From positions 11,532,001 to 11,596,000 of the forward strand of contig OY756970.1 in the NCBI GenBank assembly GCA_963580455.1: DNA of 64,000 nt, given 5' to 3'. The translations under genes were made by a program, and so were the position numbers. The notes beneath the pieces are model-generated. The model was not told the origin of the DNA. It saw nothing but the letters and a program-made list of their open reading frames with translations, and did no database searches. Below, in pieces: positions 24,943-36,774 of this stretch (within the stretch, counting starts at the first letter, position 1; each line of letters opens with the position of its first letter). The DNA is from Euonymus europaeus. Its lineage: Eukaryota; Streptophyta; Magnoliopsida; Celastrales; Celastraceae.

Positions 24943-25115
24943 AACGGATTTGACAGTTTCTTTACCTCCTACCGTTTGAGGTGGAATAGCTAAGTCAATT
25001 AACCCAGACTTAGTTAGGTACCTTGTAAGATTTTTGGGCTTTTGAGTAAAGCCTTCAACTTTCAACGGATTTGATTATTTCTTTACCACCTACCGTTTGA
25101 GGCGGAATAGCCAAG
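24943..25115 (-). repeat. Direct repeat, 120-bp spacing, beside the viral ORFs
   Basis: A block of about 53 bp with core CCTACCGTTTGAGG and GGAATAGC occurs at 24943-24995 and again at 25063-25115, 120 bp apart. It directly follows (on the (-) strand) the last viral ORF, so it probably lies in the viral intergenic region, where plant pararetroviruses keep promoter and polyadenylation signals. No role is proven. Confidence 0.65.
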
Positions 25116-25118
25116 CCT

Positions 25119-25598
25119 TTACTGGACCTGATCAGTTTTGGGAAGAATTTTAAAACCATTTAAAACTTTTACCCATGCATCGGGTTCATCTTCAAATTCA
25201 TCCCAGAATTCCATACTATCGATGGAATCATCATGTTCTAAAACTTCTTCTTCTTCAATAAATTGATCGATAAAATCATCAACATGATCAGTAATAAGAT
25301 CAAATAAAATCTTATCACGTATTTGAGAAAAGAGTGCAACTTCAAGAATGTTTTTGCGCGAATCATAAGGTAAATCAAAATAATGGAAAATGGGCAAACA
25401 CTCGATTTTAACAGCATCAGCATTTAATATAGGGTATGCCCAGCATTCTTCCCAATCATCCCAAGAATGGAGAATAACATTAATTTGATCTTTCTCAAGT
25501 TCAAGATAAACATAATTGAGTTTTTTGGGACAGAAATTATTTGAAAATATAGGAGTTAAAAACCTTGCTAATATATATTTAAGTGAATCAGAAGCCAT
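25119..25598 (-). CDS. Downstream ORF of the endogenous caulimovirid, unknown function
   Basis: 159 codons, intact, acidic C-terminal half (runs of Glu/Asp around residues 105-145), no signal peptide or membrane segment. Its ATG lies one base after the TAA of the preceding ORF (TAA-A-ATG), the compact spacing typical of plant pararetroviruses. I do not recognise a domain. Florendovirus-type endogenous viruses carry an extra ORF after the polyprotein, and this could be such a gene. Its open frame next to a damaged polymerase suggests a fairly recent insertion or chance survival. Confidence 0.5.
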   Translation of the reverse strand: MASDSLKYILARFLTPIFSNNFCPKKLNYVYLELEKDQINVILHSWDDWEECWAYPILNADAVKIECLPIFHYFDLPYDSRKNILEVALFSQIRDKILFDLITDHVDDFIDQFIEEEEVLEHDDSIDSMEFWDEFEDEPDAWVKVLNGFKILPKTDQVQ

Positions 25599-25599
25599 T

Positions 25600-25848
25600 T
25601 TAAACTCGAGAAATAATTTCTAATTCACTTTGAAATGAATTGATTTGTAGGGTCAATAAATTGATAATATGCTTGTTTTCAAGAATATCAGCTCGATTTT
25701 GATTAACCCAAGAAGGAGGATTCTGCTGATAAGGATGAGCAATGTGCCACCTGACAATCTGAGTATATAACCTTTTATTTTCTTGCACAAGATCAGATGT
25801 AAGATTGTTAAGTCTTTTCACTAGACGTTTTAATTCAAAGGGGTGCAT
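25600..25848 (-). CDS. Small coiled-coil-like ORF of the endogenous caulimovirid
   Basis: 82 codons, starting MHPFELKRLVKRLNNL, with heptad-like Leu/Ile spacing in both halves (residues 5-30 and 55-80). It lies between the end of the polymerase region (25920) and the next viral ORF. Function unknown; self-association is an inference from the helix pattern only. Confidence 0.45.
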   Translation of the reverse strand: MHPFELKRLVKRLNNLTSDLVQENKRLYTQIVRWHIAHPYQQNPPSWVNQNRADILENKHIINLLTLQINSFQSELEIISRV

Positions 25849-25919
25849 AGTAAAGAGATAACCTTTATAACCTTTTTAAGAGATTCTCCCCTTTGATGTG
25901 GCGTTCTCCAGATAATATG

Positions 25920-27674
25920 TTATCGATCCTGCAAGAATTCACTTGTTAAGAAATCTGGTAAATTATTATCTTTACCAGCAATGTGTTCAATATCAAAATC
26001 AAAAACACTAAGAATAGCTTGCCATCTAGCAAAAATTTGTTTGGAGGCTATATTTTGGACATCCTTTTGTAAAACCTCTTTTGCAGATTTACAATCAACA
26101 CGAACTAAAAACTTTTGATTTAATAAATCACCTTGAAACTTTGAAATACATAAAACAATGGATAAAATTTCTTTTTTAATTGTAGAATAATTTTGTTGAG
26201 TAGGATTCCATTTCTTGGAAGTAAATTGTATAATTTCTTCTTTGCTATTTTTTAACTATTTAAGGATACCACCATAACCAATTTCTGAAGCATCTGTTTC
26301 AACTATTTTAAAAGCAGTAAGATCTGGAATACATAAACAAGGTAATGTGGGTAGATAAGCCTTAATCCTTTGGATTATAGCAGTATGAGTATCCGTCCAG
26401 GAAGGGGGATTCTTCTTCAACCTGTCATGTAAAGGTTTGCATATTTTTTCAAGGTTAGGATAAAAATCAGCAATATAATTTAAACTTCCCAAGAATCTTT
26501 GTAACTGATTTTTATCTAATATTTTATAAGGAAATTTGTCAACAAATTGGATAGATCGTTCGATTTGTATAATAGTACCATGATGAATATTATGACCAAG
26601 AAACCGAATATTCGTTTGAAATAACTTAATCTTTGTTTTGGACACAACCAAACCATTGTCTTTAATAATCTTGAGAAATTTGAAGAGATGATAAAAATGT
26701 TGTTTGATATTATGAGAAAATATCAAACCATCATCAATGTAAACAATTAAGAATTGAGAATAAGGATTAAAAATGTCATTCATAATTTTCTGAAATTCAG
26801 AAGGTGCATTCTTTAAGCCAAAAGGCATAACATTCCATTCATATTGTCCAAAAGGAACAGTAAAGGCAGTTTTGTACCTATCTCGCTCTTCAATCTGGAT
26901 TTGCCAGAAACCAGATTTCATATCAAATTTTGAAAAGATTTTATCATCGTATAATTTAGCTAGTAAATCCTTTTTATTAGGAATTGGATAACGAATCCAT
27001 TGGAGGGCTTTGTTTAAAGGTTTATAATTGATAACAAGTCGAGGAACTCCTCGTTCAATTTCAGCATTCTTATTAACATAAAAAGCAGCACAACCCCAAG
27101 GAGACTGACTGTGCCTAATTAACTTTTTATCTAAAAGATCTTCAATCTCTTTTCTACAGTGTTCTTCTAATTCTTTGTTCATTTGTATCCCTCGGGCTTT
27201 TGTAGGTATATTGATTTCTTGGAAATCTTTTTCATAAGGTAATTGGACAACGTGTTTCTTCCTATCCCAGAAGGCAGTAGGTAGATCAGAACAAACATCA
27301 TTTTCAATGATATGTTGGAGAGATTCTATTTTTTCTTTTGTTTCTGTTGTTGATAATTGTTGGTCAATTTGGGAGATATCAATTGTATCAGAAAGGTGTT
27401 CAATTTGTTTTTCTTTGTTTTCAATAAAACAATTTATGGAATCTTCATAAACAGAATTTTGTGCTAAGACATGGATATTTTTTGTGATAGGTTTTTGTAT
27501 GAAAGGGAAAATAATTTTATTTCCTAGAATCTTAGTATGAATTCCATGATTACTTATTTTAAATGGTTTGAGTAACTCAAGGAATGGGGTTCCTAGAATA
27601 ACATACTTTGTAATATTTTGAATACCTAGAAAACTAGTTTTGAGATTAACATCATTGTTTGTGATATGACCCAC
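25920..27674 (-). pseudogene. Endogenous caulimovirid protease-RT-RNase H fragment
   Basis: The frame 27674-26256 (472 codons) starts within the C-terminal part of an aspartic-protease-like region (VILGTPFLELLKPF), followed by reverse transcriptase with RGIQMNKELEEHCR, DMKSGFWQIQIEERDRYKTA, MPFGLKNAPSEFQ and the catalytic YIDD at 26731-26742. RNase H begins near 26300 (VETDASEIGYGG) and is interrupted by a TAG at 26256-26258; homologous sequence continues in frame to a normal stop at 25920-25922. Movement and coat regions and the protease active site are absent: the fragment ends near 27674, where Tat/Ogre sequence starts. Plant caulimovirids have no integrase and enter genomes accidentally. 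Genus not assigned. Confidence 0.85.
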
Positions 27675-27781
27675 ATGTCAACAAAGTCTACAACCCGGGA
27701 GAAGTTACAGATGGCAGGAAGATCGTTTACAAGCTTTTGAAGATAGATCAGACCAAGACTCCATGAAAGGATAAAGGCACT

Positions 27782-29371
27782 ATGTGGGTGTTTCCTATAG
27801 ATAAATTGATGGGTTTCGCTCAAGGAAGGTTCGAGACTCCAGAGGGACAAATGGCTTTTGCTTTGGCTGTATATGGAGCGGTGTTATTTCCGTGTGCAGG
27901 TGAATATGTGGAGAAGAATGTGATCAAACTGGTTCATCTTGTCAAGTATGGCACTAATCCGATACTATCGATCATATGTGAGACGATTCGATCTCTCAAT
28001 CATTGCCGCATTCAAGGGGAGGGCAGTTTTAGAGGATGCTCACAATTGCTCGGACTCTGGTTGGTGAGTCATTTGAAATATCCAAAAAAGATTAGAGCTC
28101 CAATTGTTGTGTTTGAAGATGATACTCGTCCATTCAGAGATCCCGTTCAGAATTTCAAAACAGCAAATATGCAGTCCAAGGTGCCGACAGTTGAGGTGTG
28201 GATACGTTTCCTGGAAGAACTAAAGCCAAAACTTACTTTTGATAGAGCGATATGGTACAAGCCAAAGGGTTTACTCTACAAGTGTGGGGAGTATAATTGG
28301 CTACCTTTGGTGGGACCTTGGGGTGGCACTAGTCAAGCACTGGCAATGTTCCTTCGTCAAGAGGGGTGCAATGTATGCGTACCTGTTACACATGGTCTGA
28401 TGGAGTTCGACTTCTCACATGAAGATGAGAAAGGGAAGGGGTTATCTCGGCAAGCGGTAGATGCATGGAAAAGAACTCATGTGATTATGCGGGGAAAGCT
28501 CACTGTGGACACCAAAGGAAAGGATCGATATGTTCATTAGCTCCAAGAAAGGAAAAAGACAATAACACAGCCTAGCGGTCTCGTTACTCAAAAGAAGAAG
28601 ATGTCCTATGGGAAAGAAAGTCAGACTCGGGAGGTGTTGTCGGATAGGGATGAAGAAGGAATGGGTGCCCCAATCGAAATAGCAGCAGTTCAGAATTCAT
28701 GGAAGCAGAAGTTCCAAAAAAGTGAAAGCAAATGTAGAGGGCTGAAAAGGAAGATTTTAGAAGAAAGAGAAATGGAGAAAAAGAAATTGGATGCACTGGA
28801 GAAGAAATTCATGAAGCTGCAAGAAGAAATAGATAGAATGATGATGAGCCAAGTGGAAGAGGAAAGGACAAGGATGCAAGTAGAATCTCACAAATTACGC
28901 GGGCAAGTTCGAGAGCTAAATGTAGAGCTCATCTCATGGAAAGAAGATGTTTATCAGTTACAACTACAAATGCATCAAGACAGAAGGGAAAAGAAGAAGG
29001 CTGAAGCTGAGAGAGATAGATCGATTGAGCAAATAAACGCGGTATGGGGAAAGAATCAGCAGCAGATGGATGAGATTGAAGTTTTAAATGGGAATAATAA
29101 TGATTTACATGCGATGCTAGAAGAAAGCCAACTAGAACAGAAAAATACGAGATTTAGAGTGCGGATAATGATGAGTCTCTTGATGTCTTTGTCTGAATGG
29201 GCTAGGAGCTATGAAGGGCGTTTGAGAAAGTTGGACTCAAATCCCACACTGGAGATGACAGGGCTAACAGAGATTTGGGCATTCTTGAGAGATTTGAAGT
29301 GGGATCTACAGGAGCTTCAGAGGAGATTGAATGTAGTTTTGGATGAGGTCCCAGTTGTTCAAGTAGAATAA
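27782..29371 (+). pseudogene. Ogre ORF1: DUF7745-like domain plus coiled coil
   Basis: The frame is shared across the whole span and is interrupted by a single TAG at 28538-28540. The first part (252 codons) has MAFALAVYGAVLFPCA, ILSIICETIRSLNHCR and a GCSQLLGLWLVSH segment, resembling the DUF7745 domain of Tat/Ogre ORF1 proteins. The second part (28601-29371) is a long Glu/Lys/Arg-rich coiled coil (residues about 30-190 of that piece). The N-terminus is truncated: sequence upstream of 27782 still looks coding but is frame-broken up to the viral junction. Function of ORF1 is unknown. Confidence 0.75.
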
Positions 29372-29495
29372 ACTTACTTTTTGTATGCAGTATTTTGAAT
29401 AAAAGGAATAAAAGAAGAATGTTATGCTTTCAATCGTCTTGTCAAATTGCAAAGATATTTATGGAGCACATCAATCCACAATCATGCATCTACAC

Positions 29496-29526
29496 AAATA
29501 ATAATAATAATAATAATAATAATAAC
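29496..29526. repeat. (AAT)n microsatellite
   Basis: About ten AAT units between ORF1 and gag. Confidence 0.9.
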
Positions 29527-29633
29527 TAAATTGGATTCTTTGAAAGGTGACAGATAAAAAGGTGACAGCACCGATTCATTCGCATCATAGCCATCCTCAC
29601 CGCACGAGATTACAATTGCGGATTGCCAAAGCC

Positions 29634-31554
29634 ATGGAAAATGAGCAACAAAAAGAGTTGGCGTAAAAACAGAGTCAAGAAATAGCAGATTTGAAGGAAC
29701 AGATGGCTCTGCTGATCAGCCAAATATCACAGTTAAGAAAGGCGAAAGCGCTGATGGGGGAATCCCCGCTCAAAGAGGACCCCAAATACCTCCCTTATGA
29801 CCATACATCAATGAATTTCTCAGGGGAGGCACCGACAGGGAGCGTTGGACTTACTCGAAATAATGGTCCTTCAGTGGAATCTCAACAAAAGACCAATATC
29901 GTGCATGTGGCTAATGAAGAAGGAGAAGGGAAAGGTCTTACCCTGGAATAATTTAAAGGGGGGGAGAACTGGAGAAATACCACAGAAGGGTACGGACTTG
30001 CTGGCGCATTGAGTGCTCAAAAGTTGTGCTTGGTGAAAGACCTGACAATTCCTTCAGATTTTAAACTACCTGCTTTCACCTTTTTTGATAGCACTGGAGT
30101 TCCCCTCGACCATCTGACTATGTATTGCCGGAGGAAGCAACCATATGTTCATAATGAAAAAATACTAATTCACTTTTTTCAGGAGAGTCTAATGGGAGGG
30201 GCAACTCGTTGGTTCACTGGGTTGGATCCATCTTCAGTAGTGACCTGGGAGGATTTGGCAAACTCTTTTTTGAGGAAATACGAGCATAATGTTGAAAAGG
30301 TTCCTACTATTTATGATCTCCAAGGAAATATCATGAAGCAAGGAGAAAGCTTTCGGGACTGGGCACACAGGTGGAGACCTAGCATCTCAAATGCATCCAC
30401 CATTGGCAGAACTGGATCTGGTTAATGCATTTACTGAAGCACTGAGAGAACCATACACCTCAAAGATTGCTGGAGGAGGACATAATGATTTGAATGAAAT
30501 AATTCGATCAGGGGAGTGTATCGAACGGTGCGTATAGAGGGGAACTATCATCATTGATATTTCCTCACTGGAGAAGTCTGAGTCTCAGAGAGGAGGAAAG
30601 GGGAAGAAAAAAGAAAATGAAGTGCATACTGTCAACTATGGCTTTAAACCGACCTATAGCCTTTCCACTGCTGAATACAGACCCCAAAACACTGCTCCTA
30701 GACAACCAAACCATTATAACCATCATCCAAACCCAAACAATTATCAGCCACCCCGCCCAAACAACCAAAATTTTCAAAATAATTTCCGACCTCGAAGACA
30801 GCCTGAACACTTTAATCCTATTCCAATAACTTATGCCCAGTGTTACGATAAGTTATTTGCACAATCGGCAATCGCACCCATTCTAGGGAAACATGAAAAT
30901 CTACCTTACCCACCATGGTAGAACCCTGAGTTGACATGTGTCTATCACGGAGGCTTTCCGGGACATTCGATTGAGAAGTGTTTTGCCTTTATGAGGATTG
31001 TGGAAAACATGGTTAAATCCGGATGGTTGGACTTTGATGGGATTAAGAGACCTGATGTCATCCATAACCCTTTACCCGATCACGGGAAGGAAAGCATTAA
31101 TGTGATTGAAAGCTCAGTTGGATCCAAAAAAGAGGTTGTTGGAATAATGATGTCGTCGAGTGTGGTGCTAGATGCTCTAGAGAAAGAGGGACTTATCGAG
31201 AGGGAGGAGCTGGACCCAAAGCTAAGGTATGATGGCTATGATGAGTCTAAAACTTGTGGATTCCATCAGGCGGTGAGAGGACACTCCTTGGATGATTGTT
31301 TTCAGTTTCAGAGCAGGGTACAGTACTTGATTGACACTAAAACAATAAAATTTGATGAGAAGAAGGATGATCTAGAAACAATCAATGTCATTGGACAGGA
31401 GCTTAGTAAGGGACCGAGACCCAGCGGGCGCGGGAAACCGATTGTGTTGAAATACTTCTTGGATGACACGCCGGTTGTCCCCCTAAAATCGATATACTCA
31501 AGTGATAAGGTTGTCCCATGGACATATGAGAAAATAACTCGGAGGGTGGCATAA
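29634..31554 (+). pseudogene. Ogre gag
   Basis: Capsid-type gag that would package element RNA. The ATG at 29634 is followed after ten codons by a TAA (29664-29666); the frame then runs to 29951. From 30009 comes the capsid core (LPAFTFFDSTGVPLDH, GGATRWFTGLD, TWEDLANSFLRKYEHN, GESFRDWAHRW). A frameshift near 30385 leads to NAFTEALREPYTSKIAGGG; then a stop near 30536, a Pro/Asn/His-rich linker (30620-30800) and a TAG at 30919-30921. Two CxxHxxxxGHxxxxC-like knuckles follow: CVYHGGFPGHSIEKC (30937) and CGFHQAVRGHSLDDC (31255). Ends at 31554. Confidence 0.85.
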
Positions 31555-31577
31555 ATAACATTTCAGGTGTTAGTGGG

Positions 31578-33049
31578 ATGACACGCAGTGGACGAGTTTA
31601 TTCTCCTAAAGAACCAAGCATCAGCCTAAAGTTGAAGACAGGGGCTGAAAAGAAGAATAAAGGAAAAGAAGTAGCAGGCATGAAGGAAAGTGGAAGTGAA
31701 ACGAAAAAAGACTTGATTGAAAATGAGGGAATGAAGAGAGCAGTAACTGAAGGGGAAATCCAAGAGTTTTTAAAGATTGTTCGTCAAAAAAAATATATGA
31801 TTGTAGACCAATTGAAGAAAACCCCAGCAAAGATTTCCATATTGGATTTAATTATGAGCTCGGAGATGCATCGAAAAGTGCTGCTGAGAATGCTGAATCA
31901 AGCCTACGTGCTGGAGAGGATCTCGACAGAGTTTTTAGATGAAATTGTGGGAAATGTTCTCGCCACTCACTTGCTGTCATTTACTGAAGAAGAGATCCCA
32001 GATGAAGGAATGGGGCACAATAAGGCGCTGCACATTTCAACTATGTGCAAAGGATTTGAAGTGGCCAGCATCTTGATTGATAATGGGTCGTCGTTAAACA
32101 TATTGCCAAAGCAAACTTTCGATCGCCTCCCAATTGAAAGATCCTATCTGAAGCAAGTGCTCGTTGTAGCTAAAGCATTTGATGGGACCAAAAAGGAGAT
32201 AATGGGAGAGATTGAGGTTCCATTGGAGATTGGGAATGTAACCTTTAACATTTCTTTCATGGTGATGGAAATCTCACCACTTACAGCTGTTTATTGCGTA
32301 GACCGTGGATCCACGCCGCTGGCGCTGTCCCATTGTCATTACATTAAAGCCTCAAGTTTGCTCACGGAGGAAGAGTGTACATTATCAAAGGACAGACCAA
32401 ATGGATGGTGGCTAGCGTTTCCAATTCCCTCCACATTGATGCCCCTCTGCAGGATATTTTGAAATTGCCACCACCAGCTTTGTGAAAGAAGAACAATCTC
32501 TAGTAGAACCACGATTGTCGAAGTGACCAAATTCATTGGTAGGGTGATGTTGAGGATGGGTTTTCAACCAGGAGGGGGTCTTGGCAGGACAAGAGATAAA
32601 AAAGCCTGTAGAGATACTAAAACACGCCGAGTCTTGGGGGCTGGGTATAAGCCAAGCAGGGGTGACAAGATACAGGCACGTGCAGAGAAACAGGCCAAAC
32701 GAATTGCTCGACTGGAGGGAAGAGGGTCATACATTCAAAGGAAGAAAATCCCTTGGCTTTATGACAGCTTTGTGTTTGGAAACTTTTTGGAAGAAATCAG
32801 CCCACCCAAAACTAGAGCGATTTTTGGGAAACTGCCTCTGATTTTATCTGCTGACACAGTAGAAGAGGTCCAAGCTGGAGTTGCCTTTGGGAAGCTATGT
32901 GATGAGTTTAAAGAATTCCATGTTGCTATGGTAGAAGAGGGGGAGAGCTCCGCTACTAATCCCTGTTACATCATCTCTCGTCCACCAGGTTTCAAGCTCA
33001 ATAATTGGACCAGTGTGGAATTACCAGTATCTATCGACAACCTGCAAGA
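31578..33049 (+). pseudogene. Ogre protease and G-patch region
   Basis: 31578-32290 holds a linker and an aspartic-protease core with ILIDNGSSLNILP (about 32072-32110). Asn follows the Asp where retroviral proteases have Thr or Ser, which is usual in this lineage. After a frameshift near 32290, 32523-33049 reads as a G-patch (RMGFQPGGGLGR, about 32550-32590) and a basic segment, ending PVSIDNLQ before a splice donor at 33050. Confidence 0.8.
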
Positions 33050-33313
33050 GTAATTACTATATGCACTACCACTGGTGACTCAGCTTACGGTCACTAATTG
33101 GGTTTTTGTATTTGAGCATGTCTTTACTTTTTTCTTTGATAAATTTCCTTTAGTACGGCTGTTGCATGTTTATCGTTTTATTGTTCTTGTGTTCAACAAT
33201 TTCCATTCTTGTTCATCCTGAATAAAAGTCCTTGATTCCAAATTCGCATGTTCATTCGCCTTTATTCTCCTACCACTTCCCAATTCCCAAATCTCATACA
33301 TTCCATTTAACAG
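33050..33313 (+). other. Ogre-type intron, 264 bp
   Basis: Donor GTAATTAC at 33050, acceptor TTTAACAG ending at 33313, and a pyrimidine-rich stretch upstream of the acceptor. Splicing joins codon GA|G and keeps the frame from the G-patch segment into the acidic IEIDDNEEDEP segment before RT. An intron between the protease and RT is a known Ogre feature. Confidence 0.7.
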
Positions 33314-36300
33314 GATTGAAATTGATGATAATGAAGAAGATGAACCTAATGAACTAGATTTTGGTGCACCCATTAACAATGTAAAATTTGACTCTGACTC
33401 TGAGGAAGAATCTGAGATATCATAAAAAATTCTAAGGAAGGTTGATTTGGAAGAAAAGATGATTCAGCCGCACAAAGAAACAATTGAGGTTGTTAATTTA
33501 GGGACTGAGGATCAGAAAAAAGAAGTTCGAATAGGCGCTGCATTTGACGGGGAGGACAAGAAGAGATTGATGATGTTGTTACATGAATACCAGGATATTT
33601 TTGCATGGTCTTACGAAGATATGCCGGGACTCGATACGGACATAGTGGTCCATAGATTACCATTAAAACCGGATTGTCCTGCAGTTAAACAAAAATTGAG
33701 AAGATTGAAGCCAGATATGCTTTTGAAAATTAGAGACGAGGTAAAAAAGCAATTTGATGCCGGGTTCCTTGCAGTGGAAAAATACCCTGATTGGGTAGCA
33801 AATATCGTGCCAGTCCCAAAAAAGGATGGCAAAGTTCGAATGTGCGTGGATTACAGAGATCTTAATCGAGCAAGCCCGAAGGATAACTTCCCTTTACCCC
33901 AGATTGACATACTGGTCGATAACACTGCTAAACATTTTTGCATTCTCCTTCATGGATGGATTTTCAGGTTACAATCAAATCAAAATGGCGCCAGAGGATC
34001 AGGAGAAGACCACGTTCATCACTTTGTGGGGTACTTTTTGTTATAAAGTGATGCCATTTGGTTTGAAAATGCGGGAGCAACTTATCAACGGGCTATGGTT
34101 ACTCTGTTCCATGACATGATGCATAAAGAGATTGAAATGTATGTAGATGATATGATTGCAAAGTCAAAAGACGATGAAGATCATATGTTTAATCTTGCGA
34201 AGTTGTTTAAAAGGTTGAGAAAGCACCAGTTGAAGTTGAATCCCTCAAAGTGTACATTTGGAGCAACTTCTGGGAAGTTGTTGGGTTTTATTGTAAGTAG
34301 AAAAGGTATCGAAGTGGACCCAGAAAAGGTGAAAGCCATTCTGGAAATGCCACGCCCCGCACTGAGAAACAGATCAGAGGATTTTTGGGGAGGCTTAATT
34401 ACATTGCCAGATTCATTTCGCAGCTGACTACCACATGTGAACCGATATTCAAGTTGCTCCGGAAGAACAACCCATCTAAATGGAACGAAAATTGTCAAAT
34501 TGCTTTTGAGAAAATCAAACAATACTTGCAAAATCCACCGATCTTGATGCCTCCGATTATTGAGAAGCCACTTATTCTCTACTTGACAGTATCAGATAAC
34601 TCGATGGGATGTATGTTGGGACAACATGATTCGTCAGGGAAGGTAGAACATGCGATCTACTATTTGAGCAAAAAGTTTTCCAATTGTGAGATCAATTATT
34701 CCATGTTAGAAAAAACTTGTTGTTCATTGGCATGGACCGCTCATCGGCTCAGACAATATATGTTGTATCACACTACTTGGCTAATCTCGAGAATGAACCC
34801 AATCAAATACATTTTTGAGAAACCGTCTCTATCAGGGAGGATTGCAAAATGGCAAATGTTATTATCAGAATATGACATCTTATATGTTACTCAGAAGGTC
34901 GTAAAGGGAAGTGCGATAGCGGATTATTTGGCGGAGCAAGCAGTGGATGACTCCCAGACTATGAATCCAGGGTTTCCAGATGAAGAGGTTTTGACCTTAG
35001 AGTCGGATGACAAAGAAGACCCAGAAAAATGGGTCATGTTATTTGATGGGGCCTCTAACATCACTGGTAGTGGAATTGGGGCTGTACTTATCTCTCCGGA
35101 GGGCAAAGTTACACCTTTTACTGCTAAGCTTTACTTCAAGTGTACCAATAACGTATTCGAGTATAAAGCATGCACCATGGGCATCCAGGCCGCTATTGAT
35201 ATGGAGATTAAAAAACTTCAGGTTTATGGTGATTCTCAACTTGTGATCAGACAATTGAGCGATGAATGGGAGACTAAGGATGTCAAATTAGTCCTGTACT
35301 ATCACCATATCAAAAGGTTGATCAAGGTTTTCGATTGTGTAAAGTTTGATCATATTCTAAGAGAGAAAAATCAGATGGCAGATGCATTGGCCACCCTAGC
35401 AGCCATGTTTGATCTAGATCCACATGGTGAGGTCGAAGTTATCAAAATTGAAAAACGCACGGTTGAAGCACATTGTTTAAATATAACTGAAGAGCCCGAT
35501 GGGAAACCCTGGTATCATGATGTGAAACAATATTTAGAAAAAGGAGAATATCCTATTGATACATCGGAAAACGACAAACACACCTTGAGGAGGCTTGTGT
35601 TTTCCTTTTTCGTAGATGGGAACACTTTATACAAAATAAGTTCAGGATTTGTTCTTCTTCGTTGCGTTGACATGAAGAAGGCCAGACAGATTATGAAAGA
35701 TATTCACGAAGGAGTATGCGACACTCATTCAAGCGGCTATCCAACGGCAAGGAAAATATTACGGGCAAGCTACTATTGGCTCACCATGGAGAGAGATTGT
35801 ATCAACTACGCGGTTAGATGCCACAAGTGCCAAATTTATGCCAATAAGACTCATGTTCCAGTACACCCGCTACACGTACTAGCATCGCCTTGGCCATTCT
35901 CGATGTGGGGTTTAGATGTCATCGGTCCTATCGAGCCGAAGGCCTCCAACGGACATCGTTTCATCCTTGTTGCCATTGATTATTTTACGAAGTGGGTGGA
36001 AGCAACTTCTTATGCCAATGTGACAAGCAATGTGATCGTTCGATTTTTAAGGAAGGATATTGTATGCCGTTATGGGGTTCCTGAGAGGATAATTACAAAC
36101 AATGGAATAAATTTCAATAGCAAGATAGTGAAGGACTTTAGTGAGCAGTTCAAGATCAAGCATCATAATTCATCTCCTTATCGTCCCAAGATGAATGGAG
36201 CTGTTGAGGCGGCTAACAAAAACCTCAAGAAGATCATTCAAAAAATGACAGAGAACTACAAGGATTGGCATGATAAACTTCCCTTTGCTTTGTATGGGTA

Positions 36301-36740
36301 CAGGACTTCTATACGTACCTCTACCGGTGAAAGTACTTTCACTTTAGTATATGGGACAGAGGCGGTTCTTCCCATTGAAGTAGAAATTCCCTCGCTGAGA
36401 GTGGTGGTAGAGGCCAACTTGGAAGAAGCGGATTGGGTTTGAACTCGGTATGAACATTTACATTTCATTGAAGAAAGAAGGTTAGGGGCGTTGCGTAGAG
36501 GACAGCTTTATCAGAGACAAATAATAATAGCACATGACAAGAAGATGCACCTTCATTGTTTCAGAGAAGGAGATTTGGTATTAAAGATGATTCAGCCACC
36601 GCAAAAAGACTATCGCGGAAAGTGGACTCCCACCTATGAAGAAAGCATTCTCTGGGGGAGCTCTAATCTTGACAAGGATGGATGGAGATGATTTGCCTCA
36701 TCCCGTGAATGCTGACGTTCTTAAGAAGTATTACGCATAA
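33314..36740 (+). pseudogene. Ogre RT, dual RNase H and integrase
   Basis: RT: stop at 33424-33426, then MIQPHKETIEVVNLG, RMCVDYRDLNRASPKDNFPL, frameshift near 33940, FMDGFSGYNQIKM and MPFGLK, frameshift near 34068, YVDD (34140-34151), LLGFIVSRKGIEVDP, frameshift near 34365. The frame 34385-36442 (685 codons) then has the RT thumb, a first RNase H (ILYLTVSDNSMGCMLG), a second archaeal-type RNase H (MLFDGASNITGSGIGAV, EYKAC, YGDSQLV), an integrase zinc finger (CHKCQIYAN) and the core. The core reads GLDVIGPI, IITNNGINF and GAVEAANK, so the second catalytic Asp is Asn. A TGA at 36440-36442 and a later frameshift break the C-terminus, which ends near 36740. Confidence 0.9.
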
Positions 36741-36774
36741 AAAAATATATTAAAAAAATAATAAAAAAAATCCC

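Larger units (their letters stand above)
24943..27674 (-). mobile_element. Endogenous pararetrovirus (Caulimoviridae) fragment
   Basis: Truncated on its 5' side. Contents on (-): protease end, RT, RNase H, two small downstream ORFs and a repeated intergenic region. The right break is shared with the truncated left end of the Ogre-type element, so one rearrangement may have cut both. Confidence 0.8.

Noticed and set aside
28584..28796. (-) strand ORF opposite the ORF1 coiled coil
   Set aside because: It is the antisense shadow of a Lys/Glu-rich coiled-coil frame.
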